Source: an uncultured Bacteroidota bacterium
Lineage (GTDB): Bacteria > Bacteroidota > Bacteroidia > 2-12-FULL-35-15
Direction: 5' to 3'
NCBI GenBank assembly: GCA_903881065.1
Contig: CAIRRW010000367.1
Span: 1-29,026, forward strand
DNA: 29,026 bases
Shown here: positions 15,955 through 23,500 of the stretch, one piece after another
How the letters are laid out: each line of letters begins with the position of its first letter
Position numbering within the stretch: position 1 is the stretch's first letter
Position numbers and translations under genes: made by a program
Notes under the pieces: model-generated
The model's input: only the letters and a program-made list of their open reading frames with translations
Told to the model about the DNA's origin: nothing
Databases searched by the model: none

Positions 15955-16596
15955 TTATTTTTTTGCAGGAGCCTTCGCTGCTGTTGCTGGCGCTTTTGCT
16001 GCTGCTGGTGCTGGTGCTTTTGCCGCGGCTGCTGCTGGTGTTTCTGCTGCTACTGCACGTGTTACATCAACCGATATAACAGTTACATTTGAAGCATTTA
16101 GAAAAGTAATACCGTCTAATTTAATATCACCAACTCTTACAGTGTTACCAATTTCCATTTTATCAATAGCAATTGTTACTTCATCAGGCATTTTTTCAAC
16201 TAATCCTTTAGCGCGTAAAGTTTTTAATTTTTTAGATAATTTACCACCATTTCTTACTCCTGGAGAGGTTCCTGAAGTTTTTACCGGTAATTCCATTACT
16301 ACTGGTTTTCCTGCTACAATCTCCAAAAAGTCAACATGTACAAGATAATCATGTAATGGATGAAATTGTGTTTCCTGAACTATTGCATGGTATTTTTTTC
16401 CTGCAATGTCTAAATCTACTGTGTGCACAAGTGGCGTGTAGATTAGGTTTTTAAAATCGGCTGATGGAACCGAAAAGTGAACTTGTTCCTTACCTCCGTA
16501 AAGTACACAAGGTACCAGCTTTGCATTTCTCAATGCTTTTGCATCTGTTTTCCCTACGTTCGCTCTTGGCGAACCGCTAATAGATACTGACTTCAT
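15955..16596 (-). CDS. rplY: 50S ribosomal protein bL25 (CTC form)
   Basis: 213 residues, the long CTC-type L25 with an N-terminal 5S rRNA-binding domain and a C-terminal beta domain. Visible: GSPRANVGKTDAKALRNAKL, VPCVLYGGKEQVHF and FHPLHDYLVHVDFLEI. The last 30 residues are a low-complexity alanine/proline/lysine tail (repeats of AAAKAPAPAA), an addition common in Bacteroidota L25. It binds 5S rRNA in the large subunit. It follows prs by 85 bases and is closed by a terminator. Confidence 0.94.
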   Translation of the reverse strand: MKSVSISGSPRANVGKTDAKALRNAKLVPCVLYGGKEQVHFSVPSADFKNLIYTPLVHTVDLDIAGKKYHAIVQETQFHPLHDYLVHVDFLEIVAGKPVVMELPVKTSGTSPGVRNGGKLSKKLKTLRAKGLVEKMPDEVTIAIDKMEIGNTVRVGDIKLDGITFLNASNVTVISVDVTRAVAAETPAAAAAKAPAPAAAKAPATAAKAPAKK

Positions 16597-16621
16597 TTTA
16601 TTTATTTATTATTTAATTTTT

Positions 16622-16647
16622 GTTGATTGACGCGCCCTTCAACCAAC
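16622..16647 (-). promoter_or_regulatory. Hairpin in the prs-rplY gap
   Basis: On the minus strand GTTGGTTGA (16647-16639) can pair with TCAATCAAC (16630-16622), with one G-U pair, around the loop AGGGCGCG. No T run follows, so it is not a typical terminator. It would sit in the leader of rplY mRNA; processing or regulation is possible but unproven. Confidence 0.4.
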
Positions 16648-16681
16648 TGTTAATATATATTGGCGCAATTTTTTTATGTTG

Positions 16682-17617
16682 TTATGCAATTATAAAATTT
16701 GATGCTATTGACTCGTGATTATGTACACTATGTAACACTTTGGCAAACAAATCTGCTACTGATAGTACCTTTATTTTGCTGCATTCCTGTTTTAATGGAA
16801 TTGTATCAGTAACCACTAGTTCCGTAATTCTCGATTTTTCAATATTTTGGTATGCTTTTCCGGATAGTACAGCATGCGTACATACAGCTCGTACACTATT
16901 TGCACCTCTGTCAAGCATCATATCTGCTGCTTTGGTAAGTGTTCCGCCGGTATCTATTAAATCGTCAACAAGAACAATATCTTTTCCTTCTACTTCACCA
17001 ATCACTGTAATACTGTCAACTACATTAGCCTTTGTACGTTGTTTGTAACAGATAACAATATCTGATTTCAAAAACTTTGCATAGGCATTTGCTCTTTTCG
17101 AACCTCCCATATCTGGCGCTGCCATTGTTAAGTTAGGCAAATTCAATCCTTGAATATAGGGTAGAAATACGGAAGAGGCGTATAAGTGGTCAACAGGAAA
17201 ATCAAAGAATCCTTGTATCTGGTCGGCGTGCAAATCCATAGTGATAATGCGGGTAGCACCGGCGGCCGATAATAAGTTCGCAACCATTTTAGCTCCTATA
17301 GCCACTCTAGGTTGGTCTTTGCGGTCTTGACGGGCAAAGCCAAAATAAGGCAATACAGCAATTATTTGATGTGCCGATGCTCTCTTAGCTGCATCAATCA
17401 TCAACAATAATTCAAATAAATTATCAGTAGGCGGCACAGTAGACTGAATAATGAATACATCGCTTCCTCTTACTGTTTCCTCATACGAAGTTTGGAACTC
17501 TCCATCACTAAAGCGAAGCAAAGAAACCTTTCCTAATTCCTGATTATAACATTTAGCAATGTTTTCTGCTAGATGTCGCGTACATGAACCCGAGAATAAT
17601 TTTACTTGATAACTCAT
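16682..17617 (-). CDS. prs: Ribose-phosphate pyrophosphokinase
   Basis: 311 residues, usual length. It makes PRPP from ribose-5-phosphate and ATP for nucleotide, histidine and NAD synthesis. Family features: FSGSCTRHLAENIAK, RFSDGEFQTSYEETVRG, PYFGFARQDRKDQPR (flexible loop and ATP site), MDLHADQIQGFF, and the PRPP-binding loop VLVDDLIDTGGTL (about residues 213-225). Cytosolic. Its promoter is divergent from that of tRNA-Leu, and the promoter/leader is identical over 22 bases to that of rpsF. Confidence 0.97.
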   Translation of the reverse strand: MSYQVKLFSGSCTRHLAENIAKCYNQELGKVSLLRFSDGEFQTSYEETVRGSDVFIIQSTVPPTDNLFELLLMIDAAKRASAHQIIAVLPYFGFARQDRKDQPRVAIGAKMVANLLSAAGATRIITMDLHADQIQGFFDFPVDHLYASSVFLPYIQGLNLPNLTMAAPDMGGSKRANAYAKFLKSDIVICYKQRTKANVVDSITVIGEVEGKDIVLVDDLIDTGGTLTKAADMMLDRGANSVRAVCTHAVLSGKAYQNIEKSRITELVVTDTIPLKQECSKIKVLSVADLFAKVLHSVHNHESIASNFIIA

Positions 17618-17637
17618 TGTTTTTTCTAAAAGGGACG

Positions 17638-17667
17638 CAAATGTAACAAAATTTGACTTATCTGAAA
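17638..17667 (-). promoter_or_regulatory. Promoter of prs
   Basis: On the minus strand TACATTTG (17645-17638) matches TAnnTTTG; at the expected -33 distance (19 bases) lies TTTC, three of four bases of TTTG. The leader is only about 15-20 bases, A-rich, with no Shine-Dalgarno sequence. Confidence 0.68.
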
Positions 17668-17673
17668 GATTTT

Positions 17674-17704
17674 TTTGTCAATCCAAATGATTTGAATAGT
17701 TTTG
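17674..17704 (+). promoter_or_regulatory. Promoter of tRNA-Leu
   Basis: TTTG (17674-17677), a 19-base spacer, then TAGTTTTG (17697-17704): an essentially perfect Bacteroidota promoter, about 58 bases before the mature tRNA. It is divergent from, and only a few bases away from, the prs promoter. Confidence 0.75.
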
Positions 17705-17762
17705 CAACCCGATTTAAAATTAGTTGATTAATTAATTTAGTTTACTATTTATTTCGAGAGAT

Positions 17763-17842
17763 GCCCAGTTGGCGGAATTGGTAGACGCGCTGGTCTCAAA
17801 CACCAGTGAGAAATCGTGCCGGTTCGACTCCGGCACTGGGTA
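17763..17842 (+). tRNA. tRNA-Leu (anticodon CAA)
   Basis: Class II tRNA with a long variable arm. Acceptor strands GCCCAGT and ACTGGGT pair with a G-U at position 1-72; the anticodon stem CTGGT/ACCAG encloses CTCAAAC, giving anticodon CAA (reads UUG); the T arm is GCCGG-TTCGACT-CCGGC. CCA is not encoded: the discriminator A at 17842 is followed by CAG. Phage-type genes begin right after its 3' end, so it is the probable integration target. Confidence 0.95.
17815..17842 (+). other. Probable left attachment site (attL) in the tRNA 3' end
   Basis: Host core genes stop at the tRNA and phage-type genes start beyond it. Tyrosine integrases commonly recombine within the T arm and acceptor stem of tRNA genes, so the crossover sequence probably lies here. 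The matching copy (attR) should be to the right of the window; without it, the exact limits cannot be set. Confidence 0.5.
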
Positions 17843-17853
17843 CAGGTGTAAAG

Positions 17854-17883
17854 GTGGAAGTATTGTTAATTCAGTACTTCCAC
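17854..17883. repeat. Inverted repeat just after tRNA-Leu
   Basis: GTGGAAGTA (17854-17862) and TACTTCCAC (17875-17883) form a perfect 9-bp stem with a 12-base loop. No strong T run follows. It could be a weak terminator of the tRNA transcript or part of the recombination site. Confidence 0.55.
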
Positions 17884-17897
17884 TAATTTACAAAATA

Positions 17898-17916
17898 ATT
17901 GTGGCGATATTGTGGC
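17898..17916. repeat. Direct repeat pair ATTGTGGC next to attL
   Basis: ATTGTGGC occurs at 17898-17905 and 17909-17916, 11 bases apart, so both copies face the same side of the helix. Such pairs close to a recombination site can be integrase or excisionase arm sites, or an operator for the gene starting at 17934. Undecided. Confidence 0.4.
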
Positions 17917-17933
17917 TAATTAATTATTGAAAA

Positions 17934-18272
17934 ATGGCAAAAAAGGAAATAACAAAGGAGCGTTCTATCCGAATCAGGAATGTTCAGGAATGGTTGCTGA
18001 AGGGTGAATTGATAACTGACATTTGCAGAAATATTATTGGATTGTGGAATTTATCCGAACAGGAAGCCATGCAGTATGTGGCAGATGCCTTTGAAGATTT
18101 TACTAAAAGAACAAAGAAAACCCATAAAGCTGCCCGGGCCTACCATATTCAATTAAGATTGTCCCTTTATAAAAAAGCTGTAGAAGCAAAGCAATTTAAC
18201 ATTGCTTTGCAGGTTCTACAGGATTTGGCTAAGATTGAAGCGGCTTATTATCCTGAAGGCTCTCAGGATTAG
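17934..18272 (+). CDS. Small phage protein, possibly small terminase subunit
   Basis: 112 residues, helical and highly charged. The first 60 residues could hold a helix-turn-helix (EWLLKGELITDICRNI). The end, LSLYKKAVEAKQFNIALQVL followed by QDLAKIEAAYYPE, resembles the C-terminal part of small terminase subunits from Bacteroidota phages (length and pattern), which bind DNA and present it to the large subunit for packaging. Against this, no large-terminase gene is adjacent. It is the only plus-strand gene in the element and sits beside the attachment site; its last 44 bases overlap the methyltransferase gene on the other strand. Confidence 0.6.
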   Translation: MAKKEITKERSIRIRNVQEWLLKGELITDICRNIIGLWNLSEQEAMQYVADAFEDFTKRTKKTHKAARAYHIQLRLSLYKKAVEAKQFNIALQVLQDLAKIEAAYYPEGSQD

Positions 18273-19632
18273 GAGTTGTAAAAAAGTCTTCTGCTTTCAA
18301 TTCTCCATTTAGATGTTTGAAGTCAGTATCAATATTATTTTTCTTGCAGTGGTTTAAGTACCTGATAATATCCGACTGAACATATTTAGGCATTATCTCG
18401 GTACCATAACAGGTTCTGTTTGTCATTTCGGATGCTATTATTGTAGTTCCACTACCCATAAACCAGTCGCAAACGATATCACCTTCATTTGTTGTATCAA
18501 GAATTGCATCGGAAACCATCTTCACCGGCTTCGGTGTCGGATGATTAACCAGTTCCTTTCTGTCAGGATTATTGAATGAAACAGAAGTGGGGTAATCCCA
18601 TACATTATATCGCACACGGTCCATCAGGTCAAGGTGAGATAAATGTTTTGCCTCGCCATATTTATAAATGAAAACTAATTCATGTTTCGCACGATAAAAG
18701 GAACCGTTGGCACCATTATTTTTATTCCAAACTACCAACTGTTTAGGAATGACAGAACCATAAATCAGTTTTGATGCTTCACTCATGTGCCACATGTGGC
18801 GAAAGTCCATGCAGATGTAATGTATTGAACCATCAACGCTATTATCGCAGGAAACTCGCATTACTTTACTCAGGAAATCCATAAACTGTTCCTCTGACAT
18901 TTCACCTCCACCCATGGCGAAGTTATTATGCTTAGTGTCTCCATTGTTTGAGAATGTGGAAACATTCAAATTATATGGAGGGTCAGTAAATACAATCCTT
19001 GCTTTTTGTTCCTGCATCAATAGTTTTACTGATTCTTCATTCAGGAAATCAGAACATATTAGTCGGTGCCTTCCGAGCTGAAACAAATCACCAGGTTTCA
19101 CGATAGTATTTTCTTCCTCAACTTCCGGTACGATATCGTCCTCTTCTGTGAACTCCAAATTAAGAGGATTGAATTTCTGTTCGAAACGTTCCATACTTAA
19201 ATCGGGAAGGTCTGTAGTTAATTTTATCGCTTCGAAATCCAGTTCATTTAATTTGATGAAATCATTGAATCCTTCCTGTGTTATTTTCGCATAAACAGAG
19301 GAATAGATTAATACAAGCTGTGCTGCTTCCTTTTTATCCTTGCACTGAATAAATGTTGCAGGAAGCTGATAAGGTACGCTGATGCCTTCCTTGATTAATT
19401 CTTCAAGCATCATGGTACGATGCTTTCCATCCAAGCACCATTTCACGAACATTTCATCTTCCCAAACATAGAATGGTTCGATAAAATTATTGGCGGCCAT
19501 GGATGCCTTTAGTTTGTGTTTTGCCTCCGGTTCAAGTTCTTTGAAGTTGGCATTTTGGATAAACTGTAACTCACGCCAGTTTATCAATTCTGTTTTCAGA
19601 ATTCGTGATTTGATGTCTTTTGTCTGTTCCAT
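18229..19632 (-). CDS. ParB-domain beta-class DNA methyltransferase
   Basis: 467 residues. The N-terminal part (about 10-110) is ParB/Srx-like: NNFIEPFYVWED and WCLDGKHRTMMLEELI, with the GxHR signature. From about residue 178 follows a DNA methyltransferase: IVFTDPPYNL (DPPY 217-220, catalytic), then HPTPKP (364-369) and DWFMGSGTTIIASE (SAM binding, 389-402). Motif IV before motif I is the order of the beta class, which methylates adenine-N6 or cytosine-N4. ParB-methylase fusions are frequent in phages and may protect phage DNA from host restriction. Last gene of the minus-strand operon; 15 bases separate it from the PAPS-reductase-like gene. Confidence 0.9.
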   Translation of the reverse strand: MEQTKDIKSRILKTELINWRELQFIQNANFKELEPEAKHKLKASMAANNFIEPFYVWEDEMFVKWCLDGKHRTMMLEELIKEGISVPYQLPATFIQCKDKKEAAQLVLIYSSVYAKITQEGFNDFIKLNELDFEAIKLTTDLPDLSMERFEQKFNPLNLEFTEEDDIVPEVEEENTIVKPGDLFQLGRHRLICSDFLNEESVKLLMQEQKARIVFTDPPYNLNVSTFSNNGDTKHNNFAMGGGEMSEEQFMDFLSKVMRVSCDNSVDGSIHYICMDFRHMWHMSEASKLIYGSVIPKQLVVWNKNNGANGSFYRAKHELVFIYKYGEAKHLSHLDLMDRVRYNVWDYPTSVSFNNPDRKELVNHPTPKPVKMVSDAILDTTNEGDIVCDWFMGSGTTIIASEMTNRTCYGTEIMPKYVQSDIIRYLNHCKKNNIDTDFKHLNGELKAEDFFTTPNPESLQDNKPLQS

Positions 19633-19647
19633 TTTTTATTGATTATT

Positions 19648-20394
19648 TTAAAATTTACAAGTGTTACAAGTGTTTTCCTGACCTAAATCTCTGCCGAATG
19701 TTGTATAAAAATCCGCTTCGCTTCGTCCCCAGTATTTAGAAAGTTCAGCACTTAATTGAATAGCTTTATTGTAGTATTCGGGGTAGTGTTGTTTGATATT
19801 ATTTATATCTTTCGGGTACATATTTTTGCAAGGCAAACAATTATTATGTTTGAATAGTCTTTTACCTTTTTCATCAAGAATATCATATATGGCAGGATGC
19901 CAACCTATATGCCTATCTACTATTTCAAAACACCAATCATCAGTAAACTCACCTATTGGATAGTGTTTTGAAAGGGCAAATAAATCTTTGTTTGAATGTT
20001 TAAATTGTCCTGCTGACCTACGTTTCAATTCATGTTTAACATATCCAACCAAATCTATTTTTATATCGTTCGCAAAAGCATATTGATTAATACCTCTTAT
20101 TTTTAGCCAATCCGAACAGGCTGGATTGGTAGGGTGTGGAATCATATTATGCTTTCTAAAAAACTCTAAAATAGAATTGTTGGTAATTTTAACTTTCACA
20201 TCAAAATGCTTTCGTGCATACCTGATTCCATCAGCAACAAATTGAAATGTATCAGGAGAATGTTCTTTAAAGTGTGCATAATAAAGATATACTGTTTTAG
20301 GTTTTATTCTACTTTCTACAAGCCAACATAATACAGCCATTGAGTTGATACCTCCCGACAAACCGATTAAAATATTTTCATTTTCGTAATTCAT
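19648..20394 (-). CDS. PAPS-reductase-like PP-loop protein
   Basis: 248 residues. The PP-loop GLSGGINS (11-18) marks the adenine-nucleotide alpha hydrolase fold used by PAPS reductases, DndC and tRNA thiolases. The usual SGGxDS has Asn17 in place of Asp. Cysteines are Cys93 (NPACSDWLKI), a CxxC at 186-189 (NNCLPCKN) and a CxxC at the C terminus (243-246, NTCNTCKF), which suggests a metal or iron-sulfur site. Phage members of this family have no proven reaction; sulfate reduction is unlikely without other sulfur genes. Its neighbour carries a ParB domain, a pairing known from IbrA/IbrB. Its ATG shares one base with the stop of the MazG-like gene. Confidence 0.8.
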   Translation of the reverse strand: MNYENENILIGLSGGINSMAVLCWLVESRIKPKTVYLYYAHFKEHSPDTFQFVADGIRYARKHFDVKVKITNNSILEFFRKHNMIPHPTNPACSDWLKIRGINQYAFANDIKIDLVGYVKHELKRRSAGQFKHSNKDLFALSKHYPIGEFTDDWCFEIVDRHIGWHPAIYDILDEKGKRLFKHNNCLPCKNMYPKDINNIKQHYPEYYNKAIQLSAELSKYWGRSEADFYTTFGRDLGQENTCNTCKF

Positions 20395-20735
20395 TACAAA
20401 TTATTTCTATCAATGTTTTCAATCCACTTAACAATAGTAGCTGCGAGTTGTATTAATTCAACCCTTCTATCGGCATCATTTAAACAACTAACCGATTCGC
20501 TTAATTCTTCAAGTACAATGTGAGCGTGTGTTAATTCGCCTCTTCTTGTAGCAGTATCACATAATTGTTTTGCTCTGCTTTCTGTTGGTATTTCGTATTC
20601 TTCGCACATCCTGACAGGACTGCAACCGCCAACTCTGTCGGTTAATATTTTGCAAACGGAAGGAAGGTTTTGTACTCCCCATTTGGCATCCTGACGTTTC
20701 CGTTCAGCTTTGATTTGTTCAAATATTTCTTTCAT
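20394..20735 (-). CDS. MazG-like nucleotide pyrophosphohydrolase
   Basis: 113 residues. The start, QIKAERKRQDAKWGVQN, is typical of phage MazG-like proteins, and the helix HIVLEELSESVSCLND with VELIQLAATIVKWIENID supplies the acidic EExxE metal site and the second helix. A cysteine-containing insert (about 28-45) is unusual. Enzymes of this type hydrolyse NTPs or dNTPs to NMP and PPi; in phages they are thought to adjust nucleotide or alarmone levels during infection. Catalytic activity is inferred from the motif only. Confidence 0.7.
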   Translation of the reverse strand: MKEIFEQIKAERKRQDAKWGVQNLPSVCKILTDRVGGCSPVRMCEEYEIPTESRAKQLCDTATRRGELTHAHIVLEELSESVSCLNDADRRVELIQLAATIVKWIENIDRNNL

Positions 20736-20736
20736 G

Positions 20737-21030
20737 TTATTTTTTATTAGTTATTTTATTAATTAATTCCAATGCCTGTGTTACTACCGGATGTTGTTTA
20801 CCACCATAACCGAGTCCTGCTTCTTTTATGACATCGATTAACTTATTTACTGATGTTAATAATTCAGGTGCAGCTGCTACAAGATTTCCGTTAGCCCTTG
20901 CCGTTTCTTCGCCGACTACATCAGCATCTAATATGTTTGCATTCTCTTCGTAAAATGGTGTACTTTGCAGAATATTAAAACCTGCATATTCTACATTAAA
21001 CCAAGGTTCAGGTGTATGTTTCATAGTCAT
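20737..21030 (-). CDS. Small phage protein of the HTPxPW...AAPELL type
   Basis: 97 residues. KHTPEPWFNVEY at the start and ARANGNLVAAAPELLTSVNK in the middle are hallmark segments of a small protein found in very many tailed phages and prophages, whose function is unknown. The last 35 residues are helical. The start may be the second ATG, at 21024 (MKHTPEPW); both fit. It lies between dnaB and the MazG-like gene, with gaps of 3 and 1 bases. Confidence 0.75.
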   Translation of the reverse strand: MTMKHTPEPWFNVEYAGFNILQSTPFYEENANILDADVVGEETARANGNLVAAAPELLTSVNKLIDVIKEAGLGYGGKQHPVVTQALELINKITNKK

Positions 21031-21033
21031 AAT

Positions 21034-22557
21034 TTAAAAAGGTTGGTCATCGTCAGTACTCGGATTTATAAAGGAAGTGTTCGGAGTAAGATTACTCAAC
21101 TTCTCTTCAAAAGTCATTGTTGAAAAATCGTCTATGTCGCAAAACTTTGTCTGTGATGCGATGTATTGAACGTATGCGGAATCAATCGGACCATTACGAT
21201 GTTTGGCAATTATCAGTTCACCTTTTCCAATGGTTGAATTTCCTTCGCTATCCTGAGTGATGTTATAATATTCAGGACGGTGAATGAACATAACAATGTC
21301 TGCATCCTGCTCGATAGCACCGGACTCTCGTAAATCAGAAAGCACAGGACGTTTATCTCCTCCTCGAGTTTCCACAGCTCTGCTTAACTGCGAAAGTGCA
21401 ATTACAGGAACATTTAATTCCTTTGCAAGTGATTTAAGAGAACGAGATATTTCTGCGATTTCCTGTTCACGATTTCCGTTCCAGTTCCTGTCTCTATCAC
21501 CTTTCATCAATTGCAGATAATCAATGATGATTAATTGGATATCGTGATTTTCCTTTAACCTCCTTGCTTTGGCTCTCAATTCAAATATGGACATACCCGG
21601 TGTATCATCAATGAAAAGCGGAGAATTTGCAATAGGAACAGTTTTATTATTGATTCGTTCCCATTCAGCATCCGTTAATAAATTCTCGCTGCTTACCTTT
21701 TTAAATTGGTTTCCGTTTATTTCAGTTTCGGAAGAAATCAATCTGCTTATCAGTTGCAAAGAAGACATTTCCAAACTGAATACTGCTGTAGGTCTTTTGA
21801 ACTCAACCGCTGCATTACGTGCCATTGTTAAAACGAGTGCAGTCTTTCCCATAGCTGGCCGAGCTGCAATAATTACCAAGTCAGATTTTTGCCAACCGGA
21901 AGTAATTCTATCAAGTGCAGTAAGTCCTGAAGGAACTCCAAACGTACCAGGTTTGCAAAGTTGTTTCTGTTCCAGTTCGTCCACTGCTTCCTTTATGATT
22001 GTAGAAGCATGTACCACATCTTTTTTTGTTGAAACCTGTGAGATGGCAAATAGATTTCTTTCAGCTGTATCAAGTAAATCAAAGCAGTCTGTGGACTCTT
22101 CGTAAGCATCACGAATATTGTCTGTTGATGTCCTTATGATTTCTCTTGCAATGTATTTCTGTGCCACTATTCGTGCGTGATGTTCTACATTTGCCGATGA
22201 TGCAACTCTGTTGGTCAACTGAGTGATGTAATAAGCTCCACCGACAATCTCCAATTCTCCGGTGCGTTTCAGTTCCTGTGTAATCGTTAAAATATCTACA
22301 GGATGATTGAGAGAGAATAGTTTTTTAGCTGCTGTAAATATTCGTGCATTGGCATCTTTGTAAAAGCTCTCAGGCTTTAAAATATCAATTACTATGTTGA
22401 TTGCGTTTTGTTCCAACATCACAGCTCCGAGAACAGCCTCTTCGAGTTCTATAGCCTGTGGGGGAATTTTTCCAATGTCCATCAACTGCTGTTCAGAATT
22501 ATTATTTTTCACTCGTCTGCGAGAGTTGATATCTGTTTTTGTTTTAAAGTCTGTCAT
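21034..22557 (-). CDS. dnaB: Replicative DNA helicase, DnaB type
   Basis: 507 residues. The N-terminal domain that contacts primase (about 28-170; PPQAIELEEAVLGAVMLEQ) is followed by the RecA-like motor: Walker A ARPAMGKTA (232-240), SLEMSS (261-266), Walker B LIIIDYLQLM (342-351), ALSQLSR (387-393) and DLRESGAIEQDAD (408-420). It unwinds DNA at the replication fork as a hexamer. Placement inside a phage operon, 3 bases after a YdaU-type gene, shows it is the phage's own copy and that the phage replicates with a self-supplied helicase. It probably comes from a bacterial dnaB. No intein seen. Confidence 0.95.
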   Translation of the reverse strand: MTDFKTKTDINSRRRVKNNNSEQQLMDIGKIPPQAIELEEAVLGAVMLEQNAINIVIDILKPESFYKDANARIFTAAKKLFSLNHPVDILTITQELKRTGELEIVGGAYYITQLTNRVASSANVEHHARIVAQKYIAREIIRTSTDNIRDAYEESTDCFDLLDTAERNLFAISQVSTKKDVVHASTIIKEAVDELEQKQLCKPGTFGVPSGLTALDRITSGWQKSDLVIIAARPAMGKTALVLTMARNAAVEFKRPTAVFSLEMSSLQLISRLISSETEINGNQFKKVSSENLLTDAEWERINNKTVPIANSPLFIDDTPGMSIFELRAKARRLKENHDIQLIIIDYLQLMKGDRDRNWNGNREQEIAEISRSLKSLAKELNVPVIALSQLSRAVETRGGDKRPVLSDLRESGAIEQDADIVMFIHRPEYYNITQDSEGNSTIGKGELIIAKHRNGPIDSAYVQYIASQTKFCDIDDFSTMTFEEKLSNLTPNTSFINPSTDDDQPF

Positions 22558-22560
22558 AAA

Positions 22561-23301
22561 TTATTTTTTTGTTTTTCCGTAATTACCTGTAGCTACTACC
22601 TTTTGTTCGCCATTGTCGCCCTTCTTTACTCCTTTCAATTTCTCTTCTACCATTTCATTGAAAGTACTTTTGAAAGTATTGTGCAGGTGGTTTTCATTAT
22701 TGAATGTAAATCCTGCACGTTCCTTATCAATTCGTTTAAATAGTTCTGTTCTGTCAATCCATTTATCCTTATTCTGCATAAAGAAAACATTTACTTTTTC
22801 ACTCATGTTATCTTCGAGATATGTGGAAGGATTGATTTCATGTCTTTCTTTTCCGATGTAAAAAAAATTTTCTATAATTAATACTTTATCTTTAGAAGAT
22901 GAAGAAGGAGATGGAGATGAAGAGCGATTTTTTGCGATTGCAGAATTATCGCACTGCGATAAATTACCCCATCGTTTTTCATTGCCAATTTTACCTGCTT
23001 TTGATTTTAATTCTTTAAAATCTTTTTGTTTTTCTCTCTCTTGTTCCTGACGGTCGTGAATCAATTTACCATCTACTTCAATGAATAATTGTTTCACTAC
23101 TTCTGCAATCTTTACAGTACATTTTTTACCTATAACTTTAGCTAACTGTGAAGTGTCTGTAGGTAAGCTACCATTTAACCAGCAGAAATCTAAAGCTCTG
23201 CGATATGCCCCTTCTTCTTTCAAATCTAACATCGCAACTCGTGTGGATGATAAAATGTCTTTCGGATACCATTGTATTGCCGGTGCTTTATCATTTTTCA
23301 T
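22561..23301 (-). CDS. YdaU/DUF1376-family phage replication protein
   Basis: 246 residues. The N-terminal domain (about 5-95) is DUF1376: APAIQWYPKDILSSTRVAML, EEGAYRRALDFCW and NGSLPTD. A lysine-rich helix, a serine-rich linker (SSSPSPSSSSKD, about 127-138) and a second domain follow; the C terminus is basic. In other phages such proteins sit next to a DnaB or DnaC gene and are thought to act in replication initiation or helicase loading, but this is not shown directly. Its location directly upstream of dnaB supports that role. Confidence 0.8.
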   Translation of the reverse strand: MKNDKAPAIQWYPKDILSSTRVAMLDLKEEGAYRRALDFCWLNGSLPTDTSQLAKVIGKKCTVKIAEVVKQLFIEVDGKLIHDRQEQEREKQKDFKELKSKAGKIGNEKRWGNLSQCDNSAIAKNRSSSPSPSSSSKDKVLIIENFFYIGKERHEINPSTYLEDNMSEKVNVFFMQNKDKWIDRTELFKRIDKERAGFTFNNENHLHNTFKSTFNEMVEEKLKGVKKGDNGEQKVVATGNYGKTKK

Positions 23302-23305
23302 AACT

Positions 23306-23500
23306 TCATTTCTCTTTTTTTTCGTTACTAATAATTCTTTTTAAATCGCTGCACACATTTTTGAATTCCTGATATCTATCAACTTCCGGTTTATTAAAAG
23401 GATTGAATTTTCTGTCTTTCGGTTCGGCATAGAACCCGAATAATTCCCCTTCTGTAGCCATATTTTCAAGTGAATATCTATCATCCCGATGCCGTGCCAT
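23306..23500 (-). CDS. Hypothetical phage protein (64 aa)
   Basis: 64 residues, charged, no membrane segment or known motif (MARHRDDRYSLENM at the start, VCSDLKRIISNEKKEK at the end). Not recognised. Its ATG overlaps the TAA of the cytosine methyltransferase by one base and its stop lies 4 bases before the next gene, so it is an integral part of the operon and probably translated by reinitiation. Confidence 0.6.
   Translation of the reverse strand: MARHRDDRYSLENMATEGELFGFYAEPKDRKFNPFNKPEVDRYQEFKNVCSDLKRIISNEKKEK

Noticed and set aside
19648..20394. Assimilatory sulfate reduction enzyme (CysH)
   Set aside because: The PP-loop carries Asn instead of Asp, the cysteine pattern differs from CysH, and the setting is a phage operon with no sulfur-assimilation genes.
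21569..22105. Plus-strand frame of 178 codons inside dnaB
   Set aside because: Antisense shadow of a strongly conserved helicase gene; no recognisable features.
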